From Cryoendolithus antarcticus (Eukaryota; Ascomycota; Dothideomycetes; Cladosporiales; Cladosporiaceae), in NCBI GenBank assembly GCA_002077065.1, contig NAJO01000034.1:434001-498000 (forward strand): a stretch of 64,000 nucleotides of DNA, given 5' to 3'. Under the pieces are notes generated by a model, which did not search any database, was not told the origin of the DNA, and saw only the letters and a program-made list of their open reading frames with translations. Both the position numbers and the translations under genes were made by a program. Positions 53,892 through 64,000 of this stretch are shown here, in pieces; position 1 is the first letter of the stretch, and the number at the start of each line of letters is the position of its first letter.

Positions 53892-54700
53892 TCACAGCAA
53901 TGATCTGAACGCCCGATCCGCCCCCCTGTCCAACCCCAAAAACTCACACATCAAGCCCAGATGACTGATACCCCCAAACCCATGCCTCTCGCCCTTGTCG
54001 TTCACAGCCTCGAACCACGGCGCTCCGAACGAGCCAGACCTGAAAGCCTCGTCCGTGTTAGTCTTCAACAAGTCCTTGGCCTCCGCCTCGCCCATCTTCC
54101 GCAGCACCTGCTTGGCCTCATCCACGCTACCAAGCACCTCGGCCAGAACTTTGCCGAACACTTTCGGCTGCGAGACAGGCTCCAGATGGATCCAGAACCG
54201 CTCGAAGAGCGCGGTCATGTAGTCGTCTACTCTCGAGGGCTGAATGAGGCTCAAGGCACACACTGAACGCATGGTTGGGAGGGTGTTTTGGGGGAAAGGC
54301 TCGGGCAGTTTGCCAGAGGGAGAGAAGGGCACTTGGAAGCGATCGGCAAAGTACTTGCGCTCAAAGGTGGAGTAGGGTCCTTTGTCTGCGTGTGCAAGCG
54401 AGAAGTCAGCTCATCTTATCCAGCGAGATTTCCGTTCGTGATTTCTCTAGGATCGAGTGCGAGGGCATGCTTTTGATAGTCATTGGCGGTCTGTTGTCAT
54501 TCATTTGCATGATACCGCCTTGGAACACTGGGACGAGAATGATCGTTGTGTTGGCAAAGACAGGAGAGTGCTGGGCTTTTCGATCAGCGATCTGACCTGT
54601 GGCTAATGGCCAGGGGAAGATGCACCTTTAAAATATGCCATGCCATATGTCCGAACGGACTGATCACGTCCGTGTACAGGGTGATTTTGGTTTCTGGCAT
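53892..54700 (-). CDS. GST kappa / DsbA-family 2-hydroxychromene-2-carboxylate isomerase-like
   Basis: Three exons on the reverse strand: 54700-54626, 54570-54471 and 54385-53892; 222 residues. N-terminus has I-T-L-Y-T-D-V-I-S-P-F-G, with the kappa-class catalytic Ser. Then H-S-P-V-F-A-N-T-T-I-I-L-V-P-V-F, G-G-I-M-Q-M-N, K-Y-F-A-D-R-F, and cis-Pro-like N-T-L-P-T-M-R; the end is G-S-F-G-A-P-W-F. The second intron (54386-54470) has no GT at all; the only donor giving the conserved I-K-N-K join is GC, so it is a GC-AG intron. Probable mitochondrial or peroxisomal glutathione-dependent redox enzyme. Confidence 0.88.
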
Positions 54701-55567
54701 CTTGTCTTGCGAGTCCCGCCCTTGTGTCAGGTTGCGTCGTCCAATGGCTCAAGGCAGAAGCATTCCTTCCTAAGAAGTATTCGGTATAGGACATCTCGGG
54801 AGACACGCACGCGAGGGTGTTTGAGCTTATTCGGCAATAATCAACAGGTAATCCGGCTTTCGGATAGCGAGTGTGATTGATCTGTACCCCGCCTCTAAAG
54901 TTAAACTATACAGTAGTAGAGCAGAGCATACCGATTTTCTGATACTACCCGAGAACCGGAGTGCTGTCCAGTAATCACGTCCATGCTTCTCGGCCGTCGG
55001 ACCACAAGCTCTGGCGAATACTGCAACCCAGCTTCTTCCCACCCCCTTAACCGCCATCTTGACATCTCTTGACAGACCTAATACAGCAGACACCATGCCA
55101 AATAGAGTCCAAGTATCCACCAGTTGAGTTTCCAGACATTCAGGTGGTCATTGGGAGTTCGCCTCCAACCGTGGAGATCCTTCTTTCCCGGGAACCAAAG
55201 GTGAATTGCATTGAACTCACCAATGTCACAGATGTACTTCTGCTTCGCTCTGAAGATCTTCACCGACGCGGCCATGGATCGGTCGTATACTTATGCTCAG
55301 GTGAATGGAGCACTTACGTGCCCTTACATTTCAGCAGCGCACGCCACGAGCGGCGTACGCGACCTGTAGTCCTTGGCTGGCGCCCGACGTTTGTTAGACT
55401 GGCGGAGGCGCATTGCCGATGCCCGTCGAGTCTGATAGGCGGCAGATTTGCGATATGTCAGACTGACTCAACGCAACGTGAGCACAACCCCATTCGTCTC
55501 CCGCACAATCTCAAGCAAGGACAGATCCATCCTGGCAATTAGGACCACATTTTTCGTCTCGATTCCA
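54701..55567. other. Intergenic region
   Basis: About 870 bases between two reverse-strand genes. Short frames on both strands, none with recognisable protein features. Contains the GST kappa promoter. Confidence 0.45.
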
Positions 55568-56602
55568 TCACCCAGCGATCAAAACCCACAACAGAAAGAA
55601 AATCATCAACACGCCAAACATCTTCGCCACAAGCCACCGATTGCCCTGCACCCGCCCCCAGTACTTCATAAGCTCCCTCTGCGCGCCATCAACGTTATCC
55701 ACGACGTCATCCGTATTCGCATCTATGCGCTGGATTTGCTCCGCCTGTTCGGAGACCATTGTAGCTAGTTGGCCAAAGATCCCGCCGAGTTCGTTTATTG
55801 TCCGTTCAATGGCTTCGATGGCTTCACCGCGTTGGGAGATGTAGGAGTTGGATTGGGCACCTTCTTCCATTATCTGTAATTGCTGTTGTGACTGTGGTGA
55901 GTTATTGTACAGAGGCGAGGATGAAGAAGGGTCAAGGGAAAGGACGTCCTGCTGCTGTGAGGGATTGGGAGTTCGACTTCGAGAGCCCGGAGTGTTGTAG
56001 AGAGGACTGTCTGTGCGTGCTGTGTCTAGATGAGATGCTGGCGTCTGAGCCTGTGAGACACTCGAGACGAAGTTGTCCTGTCGGCTGCGGCTGGCTTGGA
56101 TGTTCTTCGTGCGCACTTCTAGCACGTCCTTGAAGTGTACTCCTACGTCTGCTAGCTTTCCCTGTAGCAACACCACGACGTTCTTGTTGTGCTCTCCTTC
56201 CTGATCCGCCTTCCCGCGCGGCTTCTCGCTGGAGGACTGCTTCTGTAGGACCTGCAAGCTGCCGATCTGCTGGTTTAGTCCAGCCAGATCTTGCTTGATC
56301 ACATACGTCAACTCAGCAATTTCCACCGGTCGGTCGTCGAAGAGTGTCTTGCGCTTCGCCAGCTCGCCCAACCGCTGCAGCTTCCCCATCGTCGCACTGA
56401 TGCCTCGTCCTATCCCCGCGGCATTGCGCGCGAACTCGGAGCGCTGCTTTCTCGTGGGCGGTGTTGCGCTGCCATTCTGCTGTGGTGGGAGTAAGGGCTG
56501 GGATTGGCCGGTCTTTCGGTTTCGGGCGATCGTCTTCTGGGCCTGTGTGAGGATCGAGCGGAATTCGGGGGTTCGGTCTTGGATCGAGGAGGTGTGAGAC
56601 AT
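55568..56602 (-). CDS. SED5: Syntaxin 5 / Sed5 Q-SNARE
   Basis: Single exon, 344 residues. Starts M-S-H-T-S-S-I-Q-D-R-T-P-E-F, where D-R-T-x-E-F is the conserved Sed5 N-terminal peptide that binds Sly1. The Habc region contains A-K-R-K-T-L-F-D-D-R-P-V-E-I and E-L-T-Y-V-I-K-Q-D. The SNARE helix runs E-A-I-E-A-I-E-R-T-I-N-E-L-G-G-I-F, with Q-I-Q-R-I-D-A-N-T-D-D-V and a C-terminal anchor (M-F-G-V-L-M-I-F-F-L-L-W-V-L). This is the cis-Golgi SNARE needed for ER-Golgi traffic. The frame is open upstream of 56602, but M-S-H is the likeliest start. Confidence 0.95.
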   Translation of the reverse strand: MSHTSSIQDRTPEFRSILTQAQKTIARNRKTGQSQPLLPPQQNGSATPPTRKQRSEFARNAAGIGRGISATMGKLQRLGELAKRKTLFDDRPVEIAELTYVIKQDLAGLNQQIGSLQVLQKQSSSEKPRGKADQEGEHNKNVVVLLQGKLADVGVHFKDVLEVRTKNIQASRSRQDNFVSSVSQAQTPASHLDTARTDSPLYNTPGSRSRTPNPSQQQDVLSLDPSSSSPLYNNSPQSQQQLQIMEEGAQSNSYISQRGEAIEAIERTINELGGIFGQLATMVSEQAEQIQRIDANTDDVVDNVDGAQRELMKYWGRVQGNRWLVAKMFGVLMIFFLLWVLIAG

Positions 56603-57537
56603 GGTGACCAGCATATCCCGCACTGAGTACAAATTAGGGAAGAACGCCTCCGTGCCAGTGAAGTTGTCTCCAATCCTCGCTGTTGGACAAGTGTCACTGT
56701 TGCGACACCCACTGTAGCCCTGGCCGTAAAGGAGGATTCGAGGGCTCTGTTCGTTGCGCCTTCCTCGCTGCAGAGGTTCCGTCCGATCTTCCCAGATCGC
56801 TATGCGCTGCGCTGATTATAATCGCTGAGTGCTGCAATTCGTCCAGCTCAAATTAATTGTACAAGACAAATGTCAGACAAGTGGTGGTTTGGGAAACATA
56901 ACATCAGCATCGGCTTGCCGTGTCTGGCCATGTGGCGTTCGGCAGACGGCAAGAGACAAAGCCGACAAGGGGGAACATGTGCGCGCGTTGGAGCTGAGGC
57001 GGAGTCGCGACAAGACGATCATACAGAGGTCTACCTACATATCTGCCCTTGTGGTATTTGAATGGAGCTGAGAAGTCGCCGAGTACCTGGTAGCTTGTTG
57101 TATTGCGACATGAAATCGAGTATTCTCCAACTTTGACGAAGAATTGATTAATATCGGGGGTCTGTCTCAACTGAGACGGACAGTGACTGGGGGGTGGTGG
57201 CTTGACTAGAAGCTCGGACTCGGAGACGGCATCCATCACCAGAAAGTAGGCAGACTGGGCCAAATCAACACCTCCGTTGTCTTGTAGCATCACAACACCA
57301 CCCTCCTTGAAGTCGCCATATTTCCTGAGCCTTCATCTGGTGTACTTCGCGCTAGAGTCTGCGAATCGGTGACATTTCCTTGACTCGCCCTCGAGTACGC
57401 GTCCGCGAGGCTGAGCTGCATTCACTGGCACTGCACGAGCACCGCAGTGAAGACGACCTTTGAAAATGACAGCCTGAGCATTGCACAGCGTTTCGCACAT
57501 TCTGGGATGACCACAACATAATACTAATACCACAGCA
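56603..57537. other. Divergent intergenic region
   Basis: About 935 bases between SED5 and the large disordered-protein gene. Only short frames. Promoters expected. Confidence 0.45.
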
Positions 57538-60500
57538 ATGGCGCGACCTAATCCCAATGGCGATGGGCAGCCGCCAATGTCCTTCAAGACAGTCCCTGGA
57601 CGAAACCCAACACAGAAGTGGAATCAAGCTCCATCATACAACTACGACGGCGATGACTGGGGAGGCTTCGATCCCTATGATGAGTACGCGCGCGAGGATG
57701 ACCATCCTGCCCCTCCAGCGCGTGGACCACAACCACCATACGCTCAGCCGGCGCGGAGACAGAACAGCTTCGATCGCGGCGTAGATAACGAGCGGCGGCA
57801 GTTCAGCTCAGGCTACGGTCCGCCTGAGGCTGCGAGGCGAGGTAGTCCGGCTGCAAGTGCGAGCAGTCGCGTGAGTCAGGACAGTGGGAGGACAGGGAGT
57901 GACTTCGCTGCCAAGAGTGCGCGAGTCTTCAGCAACCCAGCGCAGGTGCCTGCACCACTCAATATGCGAGGCAGTCCAGCGCCGTCTGCTGGGCCACCTC
58001 GACTGAACAGTTTCGGCTCAGACAGCGCGCCTCCCGAGAATCTGTCATCTTCTGCCAAGGCAGAGAAGCCGCTACCCTTCATACGTCCTGCGGATATATA
58101 CAAACGCATGGCTGAACAAAGAGAGCGAGAGCGACAATCACAGGATGGCGGCAGGCCGAGCATGGACTCGGTACAGCGCGACACTACGTCTCCGCCGCAG
58201 ATGCCAGCAGCGCTGGCGAGCGATCGCAGCGGCAACGGCTCGCCTAGCAGTGGCATGAGGCGGCTCAGCCTAGACCCTGTGAATGAGACGACTGAGGCAA
58301 CACCATCAACAGCAGCGCCCTCTCTACTGCCGGTACCAGAACGACCACAGAGCAGCGAACGAGCATACTCAGGTTTCAAGGTCGACAACCCGATTTTGGC
58401 AAGAGCGCTTGGCGCAGAGGTGGCGCAGCCTGCTGCAAGTAGAAACAGCATTGAAAGCGTGGGTGGACTGGACCAGGAGGACAATCAGCCAAGGCTCCCG
58501 CCCGTTAGTAGGATTTCCGGGTTCGGCAACTTTGGCTCGTTCTTGCAAAGTGATACAGCGCCTGCCACGTCCGCAGTGCCAGCTCTCGCTCAGTCTGCAG
58601 CTCCGGTGACTCGTAGCGTCGATCCAGCTGCCGAGATACTGGCAGAGAGGCATCAGGAGGTGCCTGCACATGTTTTGGGGAGGGCAGAGCAGGAGCATGC
58701 AGCTGGGGTACCTGCTACAGAATACAACACCAACGATATCACAGATGCGTCTCGATCAGCTTCATCGCACGATCCAGCGGCCGAGATCTTGGCAAAGAGA
58801 CACCAAGAAGTTCCTGCGCATTCACTGGGTAGAGGGACACACGAACATGCAGGCGGTAGTTTTGCTCCAGCAGATATCACCAGCCGCACAAGTCAAGGAC
58901 CTCGATTCACTTCTTCCCAAGATCCGCCAGCCGATATCTTGGCCGAAAGGCACCAAGGAGTCCCCGCGCAATCACTGGGCAGAGTTACACAAGAACATGC
59001 GGGCGGAGTGCTGCCTCCAACAGTTGCGAATGCATCGGCAGGCCCCACAAATGACTCTCAATCTGCACCATCTTACGATGCGGCAGCCGAGATCTTGGCA
59101 GAAAGACAACGGCACGCGCCTGCAGAGCATCTCGGGCGAGCTGCACACGAGCATCCAGCTGGTCTTGCGCATCAGCCGTCCGCAGGCTACAGATCCATGG
59201 TGAACAGAGCGTTCGACAGTAAAGCTGACGCCACTGGACTGACGCCCATGGCATCTCGCGACACCTTGCACACTGACAGCGCGGATGGGGTGGGCAGAAG
59301 CAACACGACCTCGACAGCCTCGATCAGTCCGATCATGTCTCACATGCCGTCTGCGGGCATAACGCAGATGAAGCAGCGAGATAATGTCGTGTCGCCAATT
59401 GCTGAGGAGAGCAGGCCAGAGTCGCGCATTGCATCTGATGCCACGATAAGGGCCAGCTCTCACAGCCGTGGCATAGCACGGAAGCCGTCGCCCAGTCTTG
59501 CAAGTGCTGCGGATCCGAACTTCGAGCCCGGCTATAGGCGCAGCATGAACGCCCCATCGCCCGGCAACTCACCCGCACGCACGCCTGCGCTCGAGGATGC
59601 CAACACTCGTCGTATCAGTGGTCCGCAGATTGCAGAACGACATGCTGCCGAACCCTCAGACGTGCCGCCAGAAGCGCCCGAGCTGCCAGGAGTGATATTG
59701 GCACCTCTCGAAACTCCAGCTTCCGAGGCACCCCCTACGCTCGATACCTACCGTGACCTGCCCACGAAGACTCGTGATCGCAGTGGAACTGACTACAGCA
59801 TGCGCGAGGCGGATATGGCACAGCAAGTGAGTAACGCACCAGACAAAGTAGCAAGTCCAGTTATCGCCGAAGCAGCGGCGTTTAATCAAGATCAGTATTT
59901 GCGAACACATCCGGCGCCCGCTTCACCCGGTCCGAACTCGCCATCTGCTATCGGTGCAGGATTCAGCAAGCCTGGATTTGGTGTTCCTCGGGCTACTACC
60001 CCCGGTAGTGGAAGGAACAGCCCTGTGCCTGGCAACAACGGCGGTAGCTATCCTCGTGTGAAGGCGATTGTGGATCAGTACCATCAGATTGATGATGCTT
60101 CGCGTCGGAATAGCACAGCGAGTGTCAGCTCTAGCAAGTCTTCGTGGAGTAACTTTAGGGGCAGTACTGAAGATCTGCCTGGTCTGAAGAGAAAGACGAC
60201 GGAGGGGTCGATGCTCTCGAGCGACCGCGTGGAATCACCTGTGGATGCTCGTGATGAAACGCCTTCGAACATCAGTGCAGCATCGCCGACGAGACCATTC
60301 CTGGCCGATGCAAACAGGCTGGAAAGCTTCAGACCTCAGCTCCCAGGGCAGTGGGTCAGCTATGCCCCAACGCCTGTGAGCGAAGACATGCCTGCAACGC
60401 CGCCAGTCGCGCCTGTCCATTATGCGACTCCTCAAATGAACGAGCCTCATCACGATCAGCTGCCCGAGTCGCCACCAACGCCTCGAATAGAGCAGTCGCG

Positions 60501-62346
60501 CGAGCCCGAGGCTGTCGACTTCACGCCCAATCCCAAAAAGAGTCAATTCCGGTCCAGCGACACACCCACAATCACAGATGGGAAGAGCCCGACTGCCACT
60601 CTAGCATCTCTCAAGACCGCAGGTGATGCACTTGGTGCCGCGTTCATGTCGAGTGTAGGCTACGGCTCTCATGAGACTCGCGACTTCGCTGCACCAAAGG
60701 CACCGGCTGCTCCTGTCGATGTTCCTGAGATGCGACCGCACCGTGAGACTGGAAACGTCTTTCGGCCTAGTGCACCCGAGTTGAATCGTGGGTACAGTGA
60801 AGCACCGTCTTTCGCTTCGGACATCACAAACATCACTGCAGTCAGCCGGTCGAGCTCGCGGCCTCCTACACCACCTGCGAAGGATACACCTGGACCTTCA
60901 CTTGCACCCGCAGTCGCATCTGGTGGTGATCGACCGATCAGCAGCTATTTCTCCGGCGCTGAACCTGCTACGCCGGCACCACTGAAGTTCATTCGTCAGG
61001 GCCAGAATGCAGCGAGCGACTCGAGCAACGACAGACCAAAATTCATGCCGAGTCTGAGCACGGATACGAGCGCAAGCGACCTCGAAAGCGATCGACTGCG
61101 TAAGGACATTGTCCGAAGTCTCGGTGCAGAGAAGGTGGAGAAGATGAAGCGAGAAAGCATCATGGAGGATGTGGAGAGGACTGAGGACGCGCTTGCTGCT
61201 CCTGCGAATGCTAGAGCGATCGAGAGTGGGCAGAGCCTGCAGCCTGTCCATGAGAGTGTTGCTAGTGATGCGCGATCTGCGCTGCCATCGCAAAGCACGC
61301 AAGCGAAGCCAGGGTTCCTTGACCAGCGCTTCTCGTGGGAGAACAGACCTGCTGGAGGGCTGTATGCGCCCATGGCTGTTGTGGGTGAGCTCGAAGGTGA
61401 CGAGGGTCGTGCGAGCTATGAGCGACCGCGAAGTGCTCAGGGCTTACATGTCATCAATACTGCTGTTGGTGTGCCGTCGGAGCCGAGTACTGCTGACACA
61501 CCTAAGCCGATACTTGGTGCAATGGAGGGACCCATGCAGGCACCGGCGCTCACAGTGAATGATGCCAGCCCTGCATTCGATGGCGACGAGGGTCCTTCTT
61601 ACGGCAGCCATGCTGGCGGACAGTCAGCCGAACGAGACTTGGTAAGCCCGATAACTAAGAGCCAGGAGAATCTCGGCCTACACAACAGGCTGTCCGGCGA
61701 CGGCAGTCTTGCCGACATGGCCCCTTCCCCAATCTCCGAGCCAGACCATGATCACTTCGATTCGATCGACTCTCGTGCCGGTCACCCAGACACTGCTGCA
61801 TCCACTAGCCTGCCGGCAGTCGATGCGTCTTCTCCCGCATCATCAGGCAAAGCTGCAACACGACAGTCCGGCTCGCGCATCCCACCCTTCCGCGAGATCC
61901 TGGCCATCAAATCCACGCCCGACAGGATCCAGGCTTACTCATCAACCCGCGAAACCTTCGCCAACATGAACACCGGCCTCAACGACTGGGTCTCAGCCAT
62001 GATGGCCCAGCATCCGGAACACGCCGATGTCGCGACCCGCCCTCCTCTCAATCCTTCCGCTACCATCGGACGCGGACGCGGACACAAACCCACAGCTAGT
62101 ATTGCGAATTTTACCAAGCAGTTCACTGGCGGCGCTGAAGGACCTGGACCCTCGGAGCGGAAGGCATCGAATCCTGCTGGCTACGCTGCTATGAGACCCA
62201 AGACTGGCGGTGGGGAGGGCAGTGGAGTTGACGTCAAGGAGCTGCAGATGAAGGGCAAGGACATGATGAAGAGTGCAGGGGCTGGGGCTAAGGGACTTTT
62301 TGCGAAGGGCAAGAGTCGGTTTGGGAGGGGCGAAAAGGTAGAGTGA
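57538..62346 (+). CDS. Large disordered protein with four 50-residue repeats
   Basis: Single 1602-residue frame, family not recognised. The N-terminus has W-N-Q-A-P-S-Y-N-Y-D-G-D-D-W-G-G-F-D, and the bulk is Ser/Pro/Ala-rich. Residues about 362-550 hold four repeats (separate entry). Later landmarks: L-P-G-Q-W-V-S-Y-A-P-T-P, and a folded-looking C-terminal part I-P-P-F-R-E-I-L-A-I-K-S with A-Y-S-S-T-R-E-T-F-A-N-M and G-L-N-D-W-V-S. The last 40 residues are Gly/Lys-rich (G-A-K-G-L-F-A-K-G-K-S-R-F). Codon use matches neighbours and the frame is unbroken, so it is a real gene. A cytoskeletal or trafficking adaptor is possible but unproven. Confidence 0.85.
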   Translation: MARPNPNGDGQPPMSFKTVPGRNPTQKWNQAPSYNYDGDDWGGFDPYDEYAREDDHPAPPARGPQPPYAQPARRQNSFDRGVDNERRQFSSGYGPPEAARRGSPAASASSRVSQDSGRTGSDFAAKSARVFSNPAQVPAPLNMRGSPAPSAGPPRLNSFGSDSAPPENLSSSAKAEKPLPFIRPADIYKRMAEQRERERQSQDGGRPSMDSVQRDTTSPPQMPAALASDRSGNGSPSSGMRRLSLDPVNETTEATPSTAAPSLLPVPERPQSSERAYSGFKVDNPILARALGAEVAQPAASRNSIESVGGLDQEDNQPRLPPVSRISGFGNFGSFLQSDTAPATSAVPALAQSAAPVTRSVDPAAEILAERHQEVPAHVLGRAEQEHAAGVPATEYNTNDITDASRSASSHDPAAEILAKRHQEVPAHSLGRGTHEHAGGSFAPADITSRTSQGPRFTSSQDPPADILAERHQGVPAQSLGRVTQEHAGGVLPPTVANASAGPTNDSQSAPSYDAAAEILAERQRHAPAEHLGRAAHEHPAGLAHQPSAGYRSMVNRAFDSKADATGLTPMASRDTLHTDSADGVGRSNTTSTASISPIMSHMPSAGITQMKQRDNVVSPIAEESRPESRIASDATIRASSHSRGIARKPSPSLASAADPNFEPGYRRSMNAPSPGNSPARTPALEDANTRRISGPQIAERHAAEPSDVPPEAPELPGVILAPLETPASEAPPTLDTYRDLPTKTRDRSGTDYSMREADMAQQVSNAPDKVASPVIAEAAAFNQDQYLRTHPAPASPGPNSPSAIGAGFSKPGFGVPRATTPGSGRNSPVPGNNGGSYPRVKAIVDQYHQIDDASRRNSTASVSSSKSSWSNFRGSTEDLPGLKRKTTEGSMLSSDRVESPVDARDETPSNISAASPTRPFLADANRLESFRPQLPGQWVSYAPTPVSEDMPATPPVAPVHYATPQMNEPHHDQLPESPPTPRIEQSREPEAVDFTPNPKKSQFRSSDTPTITDGKSPTATLASLKTAGDALGAAFMSSVGYGSHETRDFAAPKAPAAPVDVPEMRPHRETGNVFRPSAPELNRGYSEAPSFASDITNITAVSRSSSRPPTPPAKDTPGPSLAPAVASGGDRPISSYFSGAEPATPAPLKFIRQGQNAASDSSNDRPKFMPSLSTDTSASDLESDRLRKDIVRSLGAEKVEKMKRESIMEDVERTEDALAAPANARAIESGQSLQPVHESVASDARSALPSQSTQAKPGFLDQRFSWENRPAGGLYAPMAVVGELEGDEGRASYERPRSAQGLHVINTAVGVPSEPSTADTPKPILGAMEGPMQAPALTVNDASPAFDGDEGPSYGSHAGGQSAERDLVSPITKSQENLGLHNRLSGDGSLADMAPSPISEPDHDHFDSIDSRAGHPDTAASTSLPAVDASSPASSGKAATRQSGSRIPPFREILAIKSTPDRIQAYSSTRETFANMNTGLNDWVSAMMAQHPEHADVATRPPLNPSATIGRGRGHKPTASIANFTKQFTGGAEGPGPSERKASNPAGYAAMRPKTGGGEGSGVDVKELQMKGKDMMKSAGAGAKGLFAKGKSRFGRGEKVE
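58621..59190 (+). repeat. Four tandem coding repeats of about 50 residues
   Basis: Units start at 58621, 58771, 58921 and 59077 (periods 150, 150 and 156 nt). Each encodes a core of the form D-(P/A)-x-A-(E/D)-I-L-A-x-R-(H/Q), then a P-A-x-x-L-G-R element and x-E-H-x-(A/G)-G. The spacers are Ser/Thr-rich and divergent while the cores are kept, so the core is likely under selection. Confidence 0.85.
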
Positions 62347-62545
62347 TCCTGATTTTCTTGCTTACTTGCTGCACTGCACGATATCACGATGGGGCGGGGC
62401 AATGGAGAGCAGCATATGAAGATGATGAGTACACTGGCAAAGCTTTTGTGTTGGTATACCCGAGCTACTCCTTCACAGGCGACAATTTCTCCTATTCTCA
62501 CCTCACCGTATGTCAGATACACAAGCTCATAGTAAGTCTCCGTAG

Positions 62546-64000
62546 GTTTCGTCTCCCTCCTCTTCGTTCAGCAGCGCCCCCTCTTTACTCAAGCGGCTTA
62601 GCAGCAGTCAGTCTAGGAACGTCGAAGTGATCAGGTCACCTGCCGATGCAATGCCTGTGCCGGAAATGCCCAGTCCGATGTTGGATGTGAGGAATGATTA
62701 TGAGAAGAAAGAGCCTGCGGACAGGTCGACTTCTGGAGTTGGCATGGGACAGGGTACAAGAAGCGTGCCTGAGAAGGAGAGCAGGGGGGAGCCGGCGAAG
62801 GCTGGGGCCGACGCGGGAATGCTTGGTGTATCCTCGAGTGGCATTACTGCACTAGTCGCGAAGGACGTTGACGCGCAACGTGAGCCTCTTCATGAGCCAT
62901 CGCCGCTTCCTGCGTTGGCCTCGGGTCAAGACAGCACGCCGCGCGGAATGCTCGGCGGAGATGGCTATGCTGACACATCTGCATCTGACAATGCAGCTTC
63001 GGCCATGACAGCGCCCGCGTTGGCCCATCCGAAGGATCAGAGGTCGACAGCGCTTACCGGACAAAATCTTGACGTGCCCGCTGCAGCAGGGCAGGACTCA
63101 TCGCAGGCGTTCCCCGATGCAGTGCCAGCATCGATGAGCCCAGGTGCTCAAGCTCACGGTGCAGGGCCCACTGACACTAAGGAGCCCGGGCGTGAGAGCG
63201 CCAGATCGGTACCACTCACACTCTACAGCAGGACGCCAGAGCGAGACTTCCCGCCTGAAGCTCTCCCAGCTGCCTTGGCCACGCCAACATCGCCCTCATT
63301 CCCTTCATCAGCAACGCCTACAACCGACCAGCCGCGACGCTCCATCCTCGAGCGCCTCCGCGCCGCCTCACGATCGGCCTCTCGCTCAGCAACACGAAGC
63401 CGCCCCGGCAGTCTCGTCATCGACACCAGCACGCCCACGCAAGGAAGCAGTCGCACTCCATCTCGCCCAAACAGCACAGTTCTCGCCCAGAAGCCAATCC
63501 TTGTCCCCTCAGCCGACGACGCTATACCAGCCATCTCCGACTCGCTCCGCCGCCGCAGCGAAGAGCGATCGCGATCGCGGTCGCGCGAGAAGTCTAGATC
63601 GCGGAGGGCGAGTATGAGGGGGAGTGAAGTCTGGGCGCAGAGTCGGGAGCAGTTGGCTGCTATGCCTGTGCCTACTACGCCTAGTAATAATCGACGGAGG
63701 GAGGCTTGGGAGGACGATGAGGGGGTCAGTGGTGCCACGTCAGGAGTGCTGGAGCGGTCTGAGAGGCTGGGTATACTACCTAGTCCTACTACGCTGAATG
63801 AGTCGCCTGAGAAGATCAGACGGGGGAGCGGGCTAGGCGCTACGCATCGTGATCTGCAGGGTATGGGCGCCCTCGACGCTGAGACCTTGCCGCACGCAAA
63901 CGAGGTGCCAGCGGATTCCTCGCGAGCGCTGGAAGCGCCGGTGCAACAAATCATGCGACCGAGCGCCTCGCTTGTTGGACAAGAAGCATTCGATGCAGCA
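62546..64000 (+). CDS. Partial disordered Ser/Arg-rich protein, runs off the window
   Basis: An open frame (codons in phase with 62546) runs without a stop to base 64000, over 480 codons. Early part: S-F-S-S-A-P-S-L-L-K-R-L-S. Then an acidic/Pro region, a R-S-I-L-E-R-L-R-A-A-S-R-S-A-S-R-S segment near 63335, and an SR-like run (S-R-S-R-S-R-E-K-S-R-S-R-R) near 63570. The true start is unresolved: a Met codon at 62510 followed by GTAAGT is a possible first exon, but the simple splice combinations tried do not join in phase. Family unknown; no domain seen. Confidence 0.6.

Overview
The window is nuclear DNA from a filamentous ascomycete. Evidence: short GT-AG introns (mostly 45-70 nt) with CTAAC/CTGAC-like branch sites; genes on both strands at roughly one per 2.7 kb; fungal-type genes (Argonaute, Atg29, HET/NACHT/HeLo-like proteins, secreted GH18, GH31 and CE1 enzymes). 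A dothideomycete is plausible, but that is inference. No plasmid, phage, CRISPR, rRNA or convincing tRNA was seen. Layout: 0.8-2.0 kb, Rds1-like ferritin-fold protein; 3.3-6.7 kb, Argonaute with a broken frame, followed by three short hairpin repeats; 7.6-11.3 kb, BTB protein, Asp/Glu/hydantoin racemase and secreted lactonase-fold protein; 12.2-17.7 kb, disordered protein with an in-frame stop, M20 amidohydrolase and Gemin2; 18.3-23.7 kb, the most interesting locus; 23.7-31.2 kb, ATG29, divergent RPL21/RPS9 and an Nvj2-like lipid-transfer protein; 32.0-39.2 kb, chitinase, CE1 esterase and alpha-glucosidase; 40.1-47.2 kb, REV3, SER2 and SSS1; 47.5-56.6 kb, DCAF11-like WD40 protein, cytochrome b5/FMN dehydrogenase, SDR, GST kappa and Sed5; 57.5-64.0 kb, two large disordered proteins, the second cut by the window edge. 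Key locus: two divergent genes at 18346-23664 encode a HeLo-like protein ending in G-x-x-N-Q-I-G-I-F and an NLR starting with a short segment containing G-S-N-V-Q-I-G-V-F, followed by NACHT and a C-terminal HET domain. This is the expected layout of a fungal amyloid-signalling cell-death pair (NLR sensor plus HeLo-like executioner sharing a RHIM/PP-like motif). The NLR frame has an in-frame TAG inside HET. A second theme is damage: Argonaute (a TGA and a +1 shift), REV3 (a TAA or a 15-nt insertion), the NLR (TAG) and the 12.2 kb gene (TAG) are all interrupted, while the other genes are clean. Exon coordinates were set by hand from splice consensus, reading phase and family conservation.
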